Source: Chloroflexota bacterium (GTDB lineage Bacteria; Chloroflexota; Anaerolineae; Fen-1058). Taken from it: a stretch of DNA of 6,546 nt. Of this stretch, positions 1 through 5,801 are shown piece by piece. Numbering within the stretch: the stretch's first letter is position 1; each line of letters opens with the position of its first letter. Where the stretch lies: NCBI GenBank assembly GCA_016219235.1, contig JACRBO010000175.1, positions 1-6,546 of the forward strand, in the 5' to 3' direction. Below the pieces are notes generated by a model, which saw only the letters and a list, made by a program, of their open reading frames with translations, had not been told where the DNA came from and searched no databases. The translations under genes were made by a program, and so were the position numbers.

Positions 1-1866
1 CAGGCCGGACCGGCTTCGGCGTATGTGGCCCAGCATGGCACGGTGCAGCACCAGCCTGCCGCCGATGCCGACCCGATGTTGCCGCTGGGCGTGGCGCGCG
101 CCAATGATGTGCACTTTGCGCGGGTGGATTTGCAGCCCGGCGATGTTATCGTGTTGACGGATGCGCGTTGGGCGACACGCCAGCCCATCGAAGCGGTCGC
201 CAGTGCGATCGTGTCGGTAAATGTGTCGCAGGCGCTGACGAATCTGGCGCAGTTGACGGGCCATGAGGATTTGATTGCGCTGGCGATTGAAGCGGCCGGT
301 GCGGCGGGAACGATTGATCCCGCGGAAACTGCCACGCCGATTGATCTGCCAGCGGCCGGGCGACCTGTCACTAACCCGATCGAACCTGCGGCGCGATCCA
401 TGCCGGCCACAAAGCCGGAACCGGCACCCGCACCGATCGAACGCCCGGCGGCGACGATGGCGGCTCAATCCAAACCGGCCGTACCCAAAGCAGCGCCACG
501 TCCCAGCGAGCCGAAGCCTGAACCGCAGGACGACGTTAATCGGGAGCCGCCGTCAGTCACGGCGAAGGCCTGGCTGGGCGCGCTGTTTCAGGGCGCACGC
601 CGCGGCGCGGGATCCGTGGGCACGGCCGGACAAATGATGGTGCAGCGTACCTTGCCTGAACCGACCACGCCGCGCGGGCGCGCCAGTTCGGCCACACGCA
701 CCGGGAGCAAATCGGCCGCGCGCCCGTTGAATGCCCCGCTGTTGGCGGGCATCGCGCTGGCGATTCCGATTCTCGTGTCCCTGGCCGTGGCGACGATCTT
801 TATTCAGGGCAGCGCCAAAGCCGAGTTGGAGACGCACTTGGTGACGGCGCAGAACGCCATCACGCTGGCGAATCAACGCACGGGGGCCGAAGCGCGCGTG
901 CAGTGGCAGTTAGCGATCGATCAGGCGACCGAGGCGCTGGTGCTTGATCCGAGCAACACGACGGCGGCCGATCAGTTGGTACAGGCGCAGTTGGCGCTCG
1001 ATCGGTTGGATAATGTGGTGCGGCTGAAGCCGGTGGAACTGTGGGACTTCAAATCAATCGGGCAGCACCGGCTCGCATTGCAGGGCTTCTCACTATTCGT
1101 GCTGGATCGCGGGACGAATGAGATCGATCGGATTACGTTGAACGCCGCCGGCGATGCGCTGGAAGGCAACGGGCCGGAGAAAGTGCTCTCAGCCAACACC
1201 GTGATCGCGCAGCGGCCCGGCGGCAACCTGGTGGACATGACGTGGTTGAATTCCAGCGAGAGCCGCTCGACCGCCAGTTTGATCGTGGCACTGGAGGGCG
1301 GCCTGCTGGAATACAATCTGGCCTTTGGCTGGAAGACGCTGGACTTTGGCGCCAACACCGTGCCGGCGGGGATGCGGCGCTTGCGATCATTCAACGGCAA
1401 TTTATATATGCTCGATCCGGCGGCCAGCCAGGTGTGGCGTTATTCGCCCAAAGGTGACGGCTATGCTGACAAACCTGCGGCTTATTTTGAGCAAGCCACG
1501 CCGGTTGTGGCGAAGGGGCTTGATCTGATCATCGATGGCAGCGTGTACGTGGTGACCGGCGACGGACAAATCACCAAGTATCGGGGCGGCCAGCCGGAAA
1601 CGTTTCAACTGACCGGACTGCCCACGCCACTCACAAATGTGCTAGCCGCGGCTGTCGATGTGAATTCGACCAATAGCTCGATCTATCTGGCGGCGCCGGG
1701 CGGCTTGTTGCAGTTGCGGCCGGACGGTAAATTCGTGCGACAGTTCCGCGCGACGGGCAGGGCCTTTGATGCTGTTGAGGACTTATTGATCGACGAGCAG
1801 AACGGTCGGGTGTTTGTGATTAATCGGGGTGTGCTGTATACCGCCGCGCTGCCGCCGCTCCAGTAA
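1..1866 (+). CDS. Partial membrane protein: degenerate PP2C-like domain, one TM helix, beta-propeller-like C-terminus
   Basis: The 5' end lies outside the window. The frame is open from base 1, so the GTG at 25 is probably an internal Val; residue numbers here count from it. Residues 1-90 resemble the end of a PP2C-type phosphatase: a PLGV-like segment near 20, LQPGDVIVLTDARWA (36-50) in place of the usual L-x-P-GD-xx-L-x-SDGL, and GHEDLIALAI (79-88) in place of the G-x-DN-x-T strand. Further upstream AGPASAY stands where active enzymes have a metal-binding GDS motif, so catalysis is doubtful. Residues 95-230 are a Pro/Ala-rich linker ending in basic residues, followed by a membrane helix at about 237-262. 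The positive-inside rule puts the N-terminus in the cytoplasm and the C-terminus outside. Residues 266-325 are helical and TPR-like. Residues 340-613 hold repeated propeller-like strands such as SLFVLDRGTNEIDRI and NLYMLDPAASQVWRY. The LCP gene follows after 15 bp. PP2C ancestry is inferred; the membrane helix is clear. Confidence 0.72.
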   Translation, partial: QAGPASAYVAQHGTVQHQPAADADPMLPLGVARANDVHFARVDLQPGDVIVLTDARWATRQPIEAVASAIVSVNVSQALTNLAQLTGHEDLIALAIEAAGAAGTIDPAETATPIDLPAAGRPVTNPIEPAARSMPATKPEPAPAPIERPAATMAAQSKPAVPKAAPRPSEPKPEPQDDVNREPPSVTAKAWLGALFQGARRGAGSVGTAGQMMVQRTLPEPTTPRGRASSATRTGSKSAARPLNAPLLAGIALAIPILVSLAVATIFIQGSAKAELETHLVTAQNAITLANQRTGAEARVQWQLAIDQATEALVLDPSNTTAADQLVQAQLALDRLDNVVRLKPVELWDFKSIGQHRLALQGFSLFVLDRGTNEIDRITLNAAGDALEGNGPEKVLSANTVIAQRPGGNLVDMTWLNSSESRSTASLIVALEGGLLEYNLAFGWKTLDFGANTVPAGMRRLRSFNGNLYMLDPAASQVWRYSPKGDGYADKPAAYFEQATPVVAKGLDLIIDGSVYVVTGDGQITKYRGGQPETFQLTGLPTPLTNVLAAAVDVNSTNSSIYLAAPGGLLQLRPDGKFVRQFRATGRAFDAVEDLLIDEQNGRVFVINRGVLYTAALPPLQ

Positions 1867-1872
1867 TCGAGT

Positions 1873-1876
1873 AGGA
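1873..1876 (+). promoter_or_regulatory. Weak ribosome binding site that bears on the LCP start
   Basis: AGGA lies in the 15-bp gap between the stop at 1864-1866 and the next gene. It is 5 nt from the TTG at 1882 and 14 nt from the in-frame ATG at 1891. The spacing favours the TTG, although ATG is the stronger start codon. Only three residues are at stake, and they precede the membrane helix either way. Confidence 0.4.
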
Positions 1877-1881
1877 TTTAA

Positions 1882-3267
1882 TTGAGTCTCATGAATTCTG
1901 ATCGCCGCACTAATGCGCCCAGTCGCTTGTTGATCCTGTGGATCGTCGGCTTCCTCGTCATCGGGTTGGTGGCGTCCTATACGTTTTTCAACCTGGTTCG
2001 TGAAATCGTCAAGACGTGGAACACCACCGCGCTGGCGGCCCCTTCGGCCCCGGCCCCCGCGATCAATCCGCAGACGGGGCAGCCCCAACCCATGGTCATC
2101 GCCGACTGGCAGGGCGTGGAGCGCGTCAATATTTTGCTGTTGGGCATCGACGAGCGCGAGCAGGAAAGCGGCCCGTGGCGCACCGATACAATGATGCTGG
2201 CGACGGTCGATCCTATTTCAAAGACGGCGGGCCTGTTGTCGATTCCGCGCGACCTGTGGGTGGCGATTCCGGGCTTTGAGACTGAGAGCAAGATCAACAC
2301 CGCGCACTTCATCGGCGATTTGCAGAACTATCCGGGCGGCGGCCCCGCGCTGGCGATGGCGACCGTGCAGTACAACCTGGGCATCACCACGCAGTATTAC
2401 GCGCGGCTGAACTTTTCGGGCTTTGAGAAATTGATCGATCAAATCGGGGGCGTGGAGATCTGCGTCGCAGAGACTATCGACGATCCCGAGTATCCCGATT
2501 CGGGTTACGGCTTCGAGCCGCTGCACATCGACGCGGGCTGCCAGCAGATGGATGGCCGGTTGGCGCTGAAGTTTGCGCGCACGCGCCACACCGGGTTGGG
2601 CGATTTCGATCGGGCGCGGCGGCAGCAGCAGGTGCTGCTGGCGGTGCGCGACAAGGTCGTGTCGGCGAATATGCTGCCGACGCTGGTCACGCAAGCCGGG
2701 CCGCTGTTGGATACGCTGAAGGAATCGGTGCAGACCAATCTCTCACTTGATCAGTTGATTCAACTGGCGAAACTCGCCACGCAGATCGAGCCGAAGAATA
2801 TCCGGCAGGCCGTGATCGATGAAAACATGACGGTCGGCTACATGGCCCCGACCGATCCGCCGCAAGCGGTGCTAGTGCCGTTGCGCGAGAAAATCCGTGA
2901 AATGCGGGAGCGGCTGTTGAATGTCGGGCCGGTCAGCGCGACGATCGAGTCGGGTACGGGCGAGGCGGCGCGGCTCAGGATCGAGAATGGCACGTTGACC
3001 AACGGGCTGGCCGCGCAGACGGCGCAGCACCTCGCGGCCCTGGGCTACACTGTCGTCGAGTACACTTCGGCCGATCGGTTTGACTATCTTGAATCGAGCA
3101 TCATCGATTACACGCCGAACCTGACGGCGGCCATTCAACTGGCGGAGACGCTGGGGCTGCCGATCACGACCGTGGTCACATCGACGGCGACCGTGAGCGG
3201 ATTTGACATCAGGGTGATTTTGGGCAGCGATTTTAACCTGCCGGCCAACACCACTCAGACGCCGTAA
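1882..3267 (+). CDS. LytR-CpsA-Psr (LCP) family protein with C-terminal LytR_C domain
   Basis: LCP proteins are membrane-anchored phosphotransferases that move polyprenyl-linked glycopolymers onto the cell wall or envelope. The 461 residues show a short basic N-terminus, one membrane anchor (about 16-37), a Pro/Ala linker, the LCP domain (about 80-255) and a LytR_C domain (about 352-452, containing RIENGT and ending VILGSDF). LCP motifs are intact: NILLLGID (83-90), RTDTMML with R100 and D102, SIPRDLW with R123 and D124, KINTAH (137-142), DG at 224-225, FARTRH (231-236) and GDFDRARRQQQ (240-250). These carry the Arg and Asp residues known in the family for pyrophosphate-lipid and metal binding. 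C194 and C220 are the only cysteines and lie in the predicted extracytoplasmic domain, so a disulfide is possible. The TTG start at 1882 is used because of AGGA spacing; ATG at 1891 is the alternative. The gene sits 15 bp after the propeller protein and 24 bp before the next gene, probably in one operon. The polymer transferred cannot be told from sequence. Confidence 0.93.
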   Translation: MSLMNSDRRTNAPSRLLILWIVGFLVIGLVASYTFFNLVREIVKTWNTTALAAPSAPAPAINPQTGQPQPMVIADWQGVERVNILLLGIDEREQESGPWRTDTMMLATVDPISKTAGLLSIPRDLWVAIPGFETESKINTAHFIGDLQNYPGGGPALAMATVQYNLGITTQYYARLNFSGFEKLIDQIGGVEICVAETIDDPEYPDSGYGFEPLHIDAGCQQMDGRLALKFARTRHTGLGDFDRARRQQQVLLAVRDKVVSANMLPTLVTQAGPLLDTLKESVQTNLSLDQLIQLAKLATQIEPKNIRQAVIDENMTVGYMAPTDPPQAVLVPLREKIREMRERLLNVGPVSATIESGTGEAARLRIENGTLTNGLAAQTAQHLAALGYTVVEYTSADRFDYLESSIIDYTPNLTAAIQLAETLGLPITTVVTSTATVSGFDIRVILGSDFNLPANTTQTP

Positions 3268-3291
3268 CGAGGCCGGGCGTAAAGGAGACAC

Positions 3292-4017
3292 ATGGCTAAA
3301 TTAAGAAATGGCTGGGATGCCTGGTATGAGCAGTGGAACGAACGCTTTGCAGAAGACGCCGATGGTGCGCCGGGTCTGGTGCCGTATGAGCATCTGTCGT
3401 TCTGGGGCGAGAAATTCCGCGAACTGGTCATGCTGAACGATCACTGGATCGGTTATCAGCATTCCGAGCCGATGAGCCTGGAAGACGGCATGTCGATCGC
3501 CTTCGTGCTGTTCGATGCCGGGGTCGACGTCGATGAACTGATCGAGGTCATGGACGACTTCGAGCCGCTGGAAGGCGCCATCGCGCGGGTGGGCATTCCG
3601 CTGTGCTGGTTGACCGACCCGATGGATCACGTGCAGGACCTGCTGGCGATGCTAACCGATCTGCCGCATCTGGAAGCCGAACTGATCGAGCAGTTGCAGC
3701 AAACGCTGGAAGAGATGCTGGGCGAAGTGCCCGCCGACATGAACGATTGGGGCGCGCTGTTCCGCGAGATGTCGATCAACACGGCGCAGTGGCTGCTGGA
3801 GTTGATGGACATTCTGGGCGATCACGGGCGGATGGTGCTGCGCGCGTGGTGGCAGGGCCGCATGATTACGCTGCTGCGCGAGACCAGCGCCTCCAGCCGC
3901 AAGCGCCGTCGCCGCAAGCCGAAGACGGATGTGCCCAGCGCTTTCCAGGATTTGATCAGCGGCCTGGACATGAGCGACCTGGCCGACGAAGACAGCGGCG
4001 ACGATAAGACCGAATAA
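3292..4017 (+). CDS. Hypothetical acidic cytoplasmic protein, 241 aa
   Basis: I do not recognise a family. The ATG is supported by a strong AAAGGAG at 3281-3287, 4 nt upstream. There is no signal peptide or membrane segment. The first 60 residues are rich in Trp and Tyr (for example GWDAWYEQWNERF at 7-19). Residues 60-190 are mainly acidic, amphipathic and probably helical, with many Leu, Met and Glu (LEAELIEQLQQTLEEMLGEV at 127-146). A basic cluster follows (RKRRRRKPK, 203-211), then an acidic tail. The basic cluster next to an acidic tail suggests contact with nucleic acid, lipid headgroups or a protein partner, but this is inference. The gene is 24 bp after the LCP gene and is the last one before the terminator, so it is probably co-transcribed with it. 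Codon use and GC look like the neighbours, so the frame appears genuine. Confidence 0.82.
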   Translation: MAKLRNGWDAWYEQWNERFAEDADGAPGLVPYEHLSFWGEKFRELVMLNDHWIGYQHSEPMSLEDGMSIAFVLFDAGVDVDELIEVMDDFEPLEGAIARVGIPLCWLTDPMDHVQDLLAMLTDLPHLEAELIEQLQQTLEEMLGEVPADMNDWGALFREMSINTAQWLLELMDILGDHGRMVLRAWWQGRMITLLRETSASSRKRRRRKPKTDVPSAFQDLISGLDMSDLADEDSGDDKTE

Positions 4018-4023
4018 CACACG

Positions 4024-4053
4024 ACGAGCCTCCTTGCGAGGCTCGTACTTTTT
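4024..4053 (+). terminator. Rho-independent terminator of the plus-strand operon
   Basis: A perfect 9-bp stem, ACGAGCCTC (4024-4032) with GAGGCTCGT (4038-4046), encloses a 5-nt loop (CTTGC). Two bases later there is a run of five T (4049-4053). It starts 7 nt after the stop of the last plus-strand gene. The opposite strand has no T run after the stem, so it should act in one direction only. Confidence 0.9.
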
Positions 4054-4111
4054 ACAAGATGCAGCGCCATGACAGGCGGAGAACTCGTTGAGATCGAGGC
4101 TGATCAATTCT

Positions 4112-4181
4112 TAATGCATAATGCATAATTCATAATGCGCGCGGCGTCAACTATGCATTATGAATTATGCACTGTGAATTA
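4112..4181. repeat. AT-rich imperfect inverted repeat built from 7-bp units
   Basis: The left arm (4112-4138) and right arm (4155-4181) are reverse complements at 24 of 27 positions, with the inner 17 bp perfect, around a 16-bp GC-rich centre (4139-4154). The left arm is itself a short tandem array: TAATGCA, TAATGCA, TAATTCA and a partial TAATGC. The right arm mirrors this with TGAATTA- and TGCATTA-type units. The AT-rich arms contrast sharply with the GC-rich surroundings, which suggests an inserted dispersed or MITE-like element. The right arm contains the stop codon and last five codons of rsmI. Neither strand has a T run after the stem, so it is not a standard terminator. I see no obvious target-site duplication and no transposase. 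Confidence 0.88.
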
Positions 4182-4977
4182 GTTCGTACGCTTCGCGTTT
4201 GGTCCAGCCGGCTTGCGCGGCTACGGCTTTGGCGGCGGCATTGGCCGATGCGCCCCGGTCGAGTTCGGCCTGCAGAGCCGCCCGCACACGATCTTCACTC
4301 CAGCGTTCGCTTTCGGGCGCACCCGCCACGACCAGCACGATCTCGCCTAGCACTTCCCCGCTGAAGTGATCGAGCGCGGCGCTGATCGATCCACGCCACA
4401 GTTCTTCGTGGATTTTGGTCAGTTCGCGCGCCACGCAGATCGAGCGGTCGCCGCAGATCGAACGCAGATCGGTTAACGTGTCGATCAGACGATGGGGGGC
4501 CTCGTAGAAGATCAAGGTGCGGCGTTCGTCCTTGATAGATTGAAGGGCGCGCTGTCGTTCGCCCGTTTTACGTGGCAAAAAACCGATGAAGGTAAAGGCA
4601 TCCGTCGGCAGGCCGGACGCGACCAGCGCCGTAATCGCGGCCGTCGGGCCGGGCAGGGGAACGATCGGGTAGCCGCGATCGATCGCCGCGCGGATCAACT
4701 CGTAGCCCGGATCAGACAGGCCCGGCGTGCCCGCATCGGAAATCAACGCCACGTCACCGGTCTCTAACGTGCCGAGGATGCGATCGAGTTTGCTGAGTTT
4801 GTTGTGTTCGAAGTAGGAGGTCGTGGGTGTGTGAATATCGAAGTGTGTCAGCAGCTTGGCGGCATGGCGCGTGTCCTCGGCGGCGATGAGCTGCACGCTG
4901 CCCAGCACTTTGAGCGCGCGCAGCGTGAGATCGTCGAGTTGGCCGATCGGGGTGGGGACGATGTACAGGGTGCCCAT
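4165..4977 (-). CDS. rsmI: 16S rRNA (cytidine(1402)-2'-O)-methyltransferase RsmI
   Basis: RsmI uses S-adenosylmethionine to 2'-O-methylate C1402 in the decoding centre of 16S rRNA. The 270 residues start with the classic MGTLYIVPTPIGQLDDLT. The tetrapyrrole-methylase-type fold motifs follow in order: AEDTR (33-37), SDAGTPGLSDPG (80-91), PGPTA (109-113), GFLPRK (132-137), FYEAPHR (157-163), ARELTKIHEE (183-192) and GEIVLVV (211-217). A C-terminal helical domain (about 228-266) ends with TKREAYEL. Length is close to the usual 270-290. The ATG at 4977 matches the family start, but the six bases between it and the upstream palindrome (4984-5010) hold no Shine-Dalgarno sequence. Translation may therefore depend on ribosomes finishing the KaiC-like gene, whose stop is 29 nt upstream. 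The last residues (LIHSA) and the TAA stop lie inside the AT-rich inverted repeat, so the C-terminal tip may have been rewritten by it. Confidence 0.96.
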   Translation of the reverse strand: MGTLYIVPTPIGQLDDLTLRALKVLGSVQLIAAEDTRHAAKLLTHFDIHTPTTSYFEHNKLSKLDRILGTLETGDVALISDAGTPGLSDPGYELIRAAIDRGYPIVPLPGPTAAITALVASGLPTDAFTFIGFLPRKTGERQRALQSIKDERRTLIFYEAPHRLIDTLTDLRSICGDRSICVARELTKIHEELWRGSISAALDHFSGEVLGEIVLVVAGAPESERWSEDRVRAALQAELDRGASANAAAKAVAAQAGWTKREAYELIHSA

Positions 4978-4983
4978 AGTCGT

Positions 4984-5010
4984 GTAGGGGCGCGGTCACC
5001 GCGCCCCTAC
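4984..5010. repeat. Perfect GC-rich palindromic repeat
   Basis: GTAGGGGCGCGGT (4984-4996) and its exact reverse complement ACCGCGCCCCTAC (4998-5010) flank a single central base. In RNA this gives a 12-bp, very stable stem with a 3-nt loop. The GTAGGGGCG...CGCCCCTAC form resembles short dispersed palindromes I recall from Chloroflexota and other GC-rich genomes; that is recollection, not a search result. It fills almost the whole spacer between the KaiC-like gene and rsmI. It contains the TAG stop of the first (5007-5009) and ends 6 nt before the start of the second. No T run follows it, so it is not an ordinary terminator. Confidence 0.88.
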
Positions 5011-5744
5011 CGGCTCACGCGATGCGAGATGCCGCTGAGGATGCTCTCGCGGCCCTCGAAGGTGCTGGTGACGACGATGCCGCCTTTGTGGATTTCATAC
5101 CGCCGGATGTCTTTGACGTGATCGCTGCCCCGCATCTTCATGACGGCGATGGCGCGTTGAATGGCGCTTTCGATTTCGACGTAGCGCAGAATGATGATGG
5201 TGTCCACGACGAACGACAGGTGGCCGCGCTCGGTCCGCTGCGCTTCCATGCGGCCTTCTTCGGCCAGCAGCAGTGCGGTAGCCCCTTCGCGTTTGAAGGC
5301 GTTGACCAGCTTGTGATAAATGCTGCGCAGTTCTTGCTGATCATTGGTGAGGCGGGTGAAGTGCGTGACGCTGTCCACGACGACGCGCTTGATGCCCTTC
5401 TGGACGAAGAGTTCGCTGAGCGGGCTATCCGGCGTTTCCAGGCTTTTCAGCAGCACCTGTGGCGAGGTGAAGTAGAGATGTAGCCAACCCTGATCTTGCA
5501 GGGCGCGCAAATCCCAGCCCAGTGATTGCGCATCGAGTTGCAGCGATTGCGGAAATTCCTCAAATGAGATCAGCAGCCCCGGTTCGCCGACGGCCGCGCC
5601 ATGCACCAGGAATTGCAGTGATAAGAGCGTTTTGCCGGTGCCGGGCGCGCCGCGCAATAAATTGGCCGAGCCGGGAATGAAGCCGCCCGACAACATTTTG
5701 TCCAGCCCGGTGATGCCGGTTTCGACGCGTGGTTTTCGTTCCAT
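5007..5744 (-). CDS. Single-domain KaiC/RAD55-like ATPase
   Basis: This is a RecA-fold P-loop ATPase of 245 residues, aligning best with the second (CII) domain of cyanobacterial KaiC. It has TGITGLDKMLSGG (9-21), Walker A GAPGTGKT (32-39), the paired catalytic glutamates FEEF (E62, E63), Walker B VVVDS (D124) and the KaiC-like block RAIAVMKMRGSDH (197-209). Compared with recalled KaiC CII, the phosphorylation site S431 corresponds to S177, but T432 corresponds to F178. The C-terminal tail that binds KaiA is absent. It has only one domain and no kaiA or kaiB is nearby, so a clock role is unlikely. A nucleotide-dependent regulatory or signalling ATPase is the safer call. The ATG at 5744 has GGAGGG 5 nt upstream and a promoter at 5765-5794. 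The TAG stop lies in the palindrome at 4984-5010. rsmI starts 29 nt after the stop, probably on the same transcript. Confidence 0.92.
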   Translation of the reverse strand: MERKPRVETGITGLDKMLSGGFIPGSANLLRGAPGTGKTLLSLQFLVHGAAVGEPGLLISFEEFPQSLQLDAQSLGWDLRALQDQGWLHLYFTSPQVLLKSLETPDSPLSELFVQKGIKRVVVDSVTHFTRLTNDQQELRSIYHKLVNAFKREGATALLLAEEGRMEAQRTERGHLSFVVDTIIILRYVEIESAIQRAIAVMKMRGSDHVKDIRRYEIHKGGIVVTSTFEGRESILSGISHRVSR

Positions 5745-5749
5745 GATTG

Positions 5750-5755
5750 CCCTCC
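5750..5755 (-). promoter_or_regulatory. Strong Shine-Dalgarno sequence of the KaiC-like gene
   Basis: GGAGGG on the minus strand lies 5 nt before the ATG at 5744 and fixes that start. rsmI, next in the block, has no such site, so the first gene is expected to be translated better. Confidence 0.85.
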
Positions 5756-5764
5756 GTCGCAGTC

Positions 5765-5794
5765 ATTGTAGCGGAGAAGGGGGGCAGTAGTCAA
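5765..5794 (-). promoter_or_regulatory. Predicted sigma70-type promoter for the KaiC-like gene and rsmI
   Basis: On the minus strand TTGACT (5789-5794) is followed after 18 bp by TACAAT (5765-5770); each hexamer matches five of six consensus bases. Initiation would fall near 5758, giving a leader of about 14 nt that holds just the Shine-Dalgarno sequence. The -35 begins 7 bp after the stop of the universal stress protein gene, so the KaiC-like gene and rsmI can be transcribed separately from it. The spacer contains a run of six C. No activator or repressor site is evident. Confidence 0.7.
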
Positions 5795-5801
5795 ACGGGG
5801 T

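Noticed and set aside
25..27. GTG as the start of the first gene
   Set aside because: The same frame is open back to base 1 and the upstream residues fit a PP2C-like domain, so the gene enters from outside the window.
2218..2694. 158-codon open frame on the minus strand
   Set aside because: It lies entirely under the well-supported LCP domain, has an Arg/Gln-rich low-quality translation, and is an artefact of GC-rich codon use.
3652..4107. 151-codon open frame on the minus strand
   Set aside because: It is antisense to the 241-residue gene, runs through the terminator, and shows no domain or ribosome binding site I can support.
4112..4181. AT-rich inverted repeat as the rsmI terminator or as a CRISPR-like array
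   Set aside because: There is no T run after the stem on either strand. The 7-bp units are contiguous, with no spacers.
4984..5010. GC-rich palindrome as a rho-independent terminator
   Set aside because: No T run follows on either strand and rsmI starts 6 nt later, so it reads as an intergenic repeat. Some attenuation cannot be excluded.
5007..5744. Circadian clock kaiC
   Set aside because: The protein has one domain, lacks the KaiA-binding tail and one phosphosite, and no kaiA or kaiB is in the window.
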